Shown: piece after piece, positions 61,952-64,000 of the stretch
How positions within the stretch are numbered: the stretch's first letter is position 1
How the letters are laid out: each line of letters starts with the position of its first letter
Assembly (NCBI RefSeq): GCF_019970065.1
Contig: NZ_JAHXYH010000001.1
Span: 620,001-684,000, forward strand
Source: Chryseobacterium sp. OSA05B
Lineage (GTDB): Bacteria; Bacteroidota; Bacteroidia; Flavobacteriales; Weeksellaceae
Direction: 5' to 3'
Length of the DNA stretch: 64,000 nt
Position numbers and translations under genes: made by a program
The notes under the pieces: generated by a model
Databases searched by the model: none
What the model saw: only the letters and a program-made list of their open reading frames with translations
What the model was told of the DNA's origin: nothing

Positions 61952-61984
61952 CATAAAAAAACTGCTGTTTTTCACAGCAGTTTT
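61952..61984 (-). terminator. Terminator after the M1 aminopeptidase gene
   Basis: Stem AAAACTGCTG/CAGCAGTTTT (61958-61967 with 61975-61984) with a seven-base loop; on the minus strand a T run follows (A's at 61952-61957). Confidence 0.8.
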
Positions 61985-62011
61985 ATATTCTCAATAATTG
62001 AAAGGATTTTT

Positions 62012-64000
62012 TTACTTAAAATCTTCAATGGTTTTATTAATTGCATCGATCTGTTTATTGATGCTTGCTGCATTTTGAGGATTCTGTCTCAGAAGTTCCA
62101 TTTTTTTATTTAACCCATCTTTCAGCATCTGGGAAATCATCATTTTCACCTGAGGATTATCTCCCATCTCACCTTTTGCATGACTAATGATTTTTGTAAT
62201 GTTTTCAGTAGCCTTCAGATTATCCGAGCTCATGATCCAGTTATACCCTTCTTCTGCAGATTTCCCCAGTTCCGGGTTTTGGAATTTAATGAAAGGATAA
62301 AATGCCACAAGAGGCGTGATATTGGACATCTGAGAAGTCACTTTATTTTTTACAATCACCGGTAACAGCTGGCCCAATAACTCGTCTGAAGCACCTTCAA
62401 GGTCGATCTTGTCAGCCAGCGTATTGGCTTTTGACGGGTCTATGCTTAAAACAGCGCTTAATGAAGTTCCCTTGACAGCATTGGACACCGCATTCACTCC
62501 TTTTTCAAAAACAGGAAGGTACTTTTTATCTTTAGTTTTAGCCAAAGCCGTAATCGCAGCTGCCTGAACCAAAGTTTTCGGATCATTGGACGCCAGCTTC
62601 TCTACATCAGCACCTAAAGCTTTCATCTGTTCAGTATTGGAAAGATCCATCAACTGAAGGGCCTTGATTCTTGTTCTGAAGTAAGGATCTTTTAACGCTG
62701 CAGCCAATAATTTCGTTGCAGCCGGACTTTTTCCGACCTGATCTTTTATAGCAGCTAACGCTTTGTATCTGCTCTTAAATTCTTTAGAGTTGGTGAACTG
62801 CATCAGGTTTTGTTCCGGAGTCTTGGTATCGGTAATTTCCGCCAGTAAAATTCCGTCTGCATTGATATTGATCAGATCCGGAGTTTTTGAAACATCAAAA
62901 TTGAATGTATTCTTTGCTTCAGCATTGACCCATACGTTATATCTTTTTGGCTTTCCATTGTCATATACATCGATGGCAAGAGGGAATTCGAATGGCTGAT
63001 CCTGCGTTTGATTAATCGTTACGGCTACCTGCTTTTTCACCGGCTCGAAAGTAAACGAGTAGTTCAGCTTTGGATTTCCGCTTCCGAAATACCATTGATT
63101 GAAGAACCAGTTCAGATCTTTTCCGGAAACCTTTTCAAAAGAAAGTCTCAGCTGATGAGCTTCTGCGTTTTGGTATTCATTGCTTTTCAGATAATCATTC
63201 ATTCCTGCAAAGAAAGCATCGTCACCCAGATAATTTCTCAGCATATGAAGGATCCCGCCACCTTTCTGATAGGTCACCAGATCAAAAACATCTTCACGGG
63301 AATCATAATTAAATCTCACGAGGTCTTTCTTGAAATCAGAAGGATTATGGATGTACATATTCACATCGGTCATCTGGTGATAATCTGCTTGGTCTTTTCC
63401 GTATTTATATTCGTTCCATAAATATTCGGAATAATTGGCGAAAGATTCGTTCACGGTAAGGTTGCTCCAGCTTTCTGCCGTCACAAGATCTCCGAACCAG
63501 TGGTGGAACAATTCGTGGGCAATTGTATCTTCCCATTTGTTTTCATCGATCAATTGTCCCGGTTTCTGAAGGATATCGCTTCCGTGAAGAGTGGCCGTTG
63601 TATTTTCCATGGCACCGCTCACATAGTCTCTTCCTGAGATCTGAGCATATTTTGCCCAAGGATAATCGTACCCCATCTTTTTAGAGAAAAACTCGATCAT
63701 TTCCGGTGTATTTCCGTAGATCTGTTTTGCATAAGGTTCGTATTCTTTTTCGATATAATAATCTACCGGAATATTTTTCCATTTGTCTTTAACGATGGCA
63801 TATTCGCCTACACCCATAAAGAACAGATACGTAGCATGTCTTTTATCCATGACCCAATGGTCCGTTCTTAAGCTTCCTTCTTTCTGTGAATCTTTAAGAA
63901 TTCCATTGGAAAGGGTGACATATTTATCAGGAACGGTCATATAGATCTCCTGCGTAGTCTTCTGATTCGGTTTATCGATGGTTGGGAACCATGCTGAAGA
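62012..64000 (-). CDS. M1-family aminopeptidase, C-terminal part (runs off right edge)
   Basis: The reading frame is open through base 64000 (20 further codons beyond the ATG at 63940, no stop), so the start lies outside the window. The visible portion has the exopeptidase motif GAMEN, the zinc site HELFHHWFGD with the third ligand in NESFANYSEYLW, and the catalytic region KGGGILHMLRNYLG. Then come a beta-sandwich domain (FTFEPVKKQVAVTINQTQ) and a helical HEAT-like C-terminal domain (RYKALAAIKDQVGKSPAATK). It removes N-terminal residues from peptides in the periplasm or on the surface. Confidence 0.92.
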   Translation of the reverse strand, partial: SSAWFPTIDKPNQKTTQEIYMTVPDKYVTLSNGILKDSQKEGSLRTDHWVMDKRHATYLFFMGVGEYAIVKDKWKNIPVDYYIEKEYEPYAKQIYGNTPEMIEFFSKKMGYDYPWAKYAQISGRDYVSGAMENTTATLHGSDILQKPGQLIDENKWEDTIAHELFHHWFGDLVTAESWSNLTVNESFANYSEYLWNEYKYGKDQADYHQMTDVNMYIHNPSDFKKDLVRFNYDSREDVFDLVTYQKGGGILHMLRNYLGDDAFFAGMNDYLKSNEYQNAEAHQLRLSFEKVSGKDLNWFFNQWYFGSGNPKLNYSFTFEPVKKQVAVTINQTQDQPFEFPLAIDVYDNGKPKRYNVWVNAEAKNTFNFDVSKTPDLININADGILLAEITDTKTPEQNLMQFTNSKEFKSRYKALAAIKDQVGKSPAATKLLAAALKDPYFRTRIKALQLMDLSNTEQMKALGADVEKLASNDPKTLVQAAAITALAKTKDKKYLPVFEKGVNAVSNAVKGTSLSAVLSIDPSKANTLADKIDLEGASDELLGQLLPVIVKNKVTSQMSNITPLVAFYPFIKFQNPELGKSAEEGYNWIMSSDNLKATENITKIISHAKGEMGDNPQVKMMISQMLKDGLNKKMELLRQNPQNAASINKQIDAINKTIEDFK

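Noticed and set aside
63008..63421. Plus-strand ORF of 137 codons inside the M1 aminopeptidase gene
   Set aside because: The opposite strand encodes the HExxH zinc site; this frame is chance.

Overview
The window looks like chromosomal DNA from a member of the Bacteroidota, most likely a Chryseobacterium/Elizabethkingia-type flavobacterium (Weeksellaceae). The DNA is AT-rich and genes rarely have Shine-Dalgarno sequences. The best promoters fit the Bacteroidota pattern TTG-N20-TAnnTTTG. There is a type IX secretion C-terminal domain, a SusC/SusD pair, an Elizabethkingia-type PNGase F homologue, and an oleate hydratase whose catalytic residues fall on the same numbers as I recall for the Elizabethkingia meningoseptica enzyme. 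No phage, transposase, CRISPR array or plasmid function is visible. It reads as ordinary chromosome with several small accessory loci.

Layout. 1-6.5 kb (minus): a MoxR/Bat operon (moxR, GNAT acetyltransferase, DUF58, a BatD-like membrane protein, batA, batB, a TPR BatC-like protein, and batD running off the left edge). 6.5-10 kb: two secreted proteins, one a PNGase F-like glycoamidase with a T9SS sorting domain. 10-17.4 kb (plus): DinB-like protein, lipoprotein, rlmB, DUF6263-type lipoprotein, DUF4834 protein, YfhO membrane protein and a glycosyltransferase. 17.4-25 kb: lipoprotein, YpdA/Bdr reductase, an MFS exporter divergent from an AraC regulator plus oleate hydratase, and a lipoprotein gene broken by an in-frame stop. 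25-34 kb: glnS, an alpha/beta hydrolase, an orphan double-glycine-leader cysteine-rich peptide, menC, fbp, an aspartate kinase and a fused OlsF-type acyltransferase. 34-36 kb: two identical tRNA-Phe genes flanking a TPR protein gene. 36-46.5 kb: membrane proteins, two hydrolases, two regulators, a thioredoxin protein, NamZ (DUF1343), a LolC/E-type permease and a PLP-dependent cysteine synthase. 46.6-50 kb: YcxB-like protein, CbpM/CbpA co-chaperone pair, dicarboxylate symporter. 49.8-54.5 kb: DUF779/alcohol dehydrogenase/aldehyde dehydrogenase module with a divergent AraC regulator. 54.6-60.4 kb: a minimal SusC/SusD locus with a divergent esterase. 60.5-64 kb: HMG-CoA synthase and an M1 aminopeptidase running off the right edge.

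How it fits together. The Bat operon is a conserved cell-envelope/stress module. The AraC-oleate hydratase-MFS group looks like a response to unsaturated fatty acids. The AraC-ALDH-ADH-DUF779 group looks like an alcohol/aldehyde oxidation module. Intergenic DNA is unusually informative: it carries several families of short dispersed repeats, one with a TTGC-NNN-GCAA hairpin core that shows a compensatory base change, a GC-rich multi-hairpin element near 51.8 kb, and a perfect 26-bp inverted repeat near 17.4 kb.

The best leads for something undescribed are the orphan four-cysteine GG-leader peptide (28452-28616), the structured intergenic repeats, and the PNGase F-like T9SS substrate. I did not find a clear multi-gene novel system.
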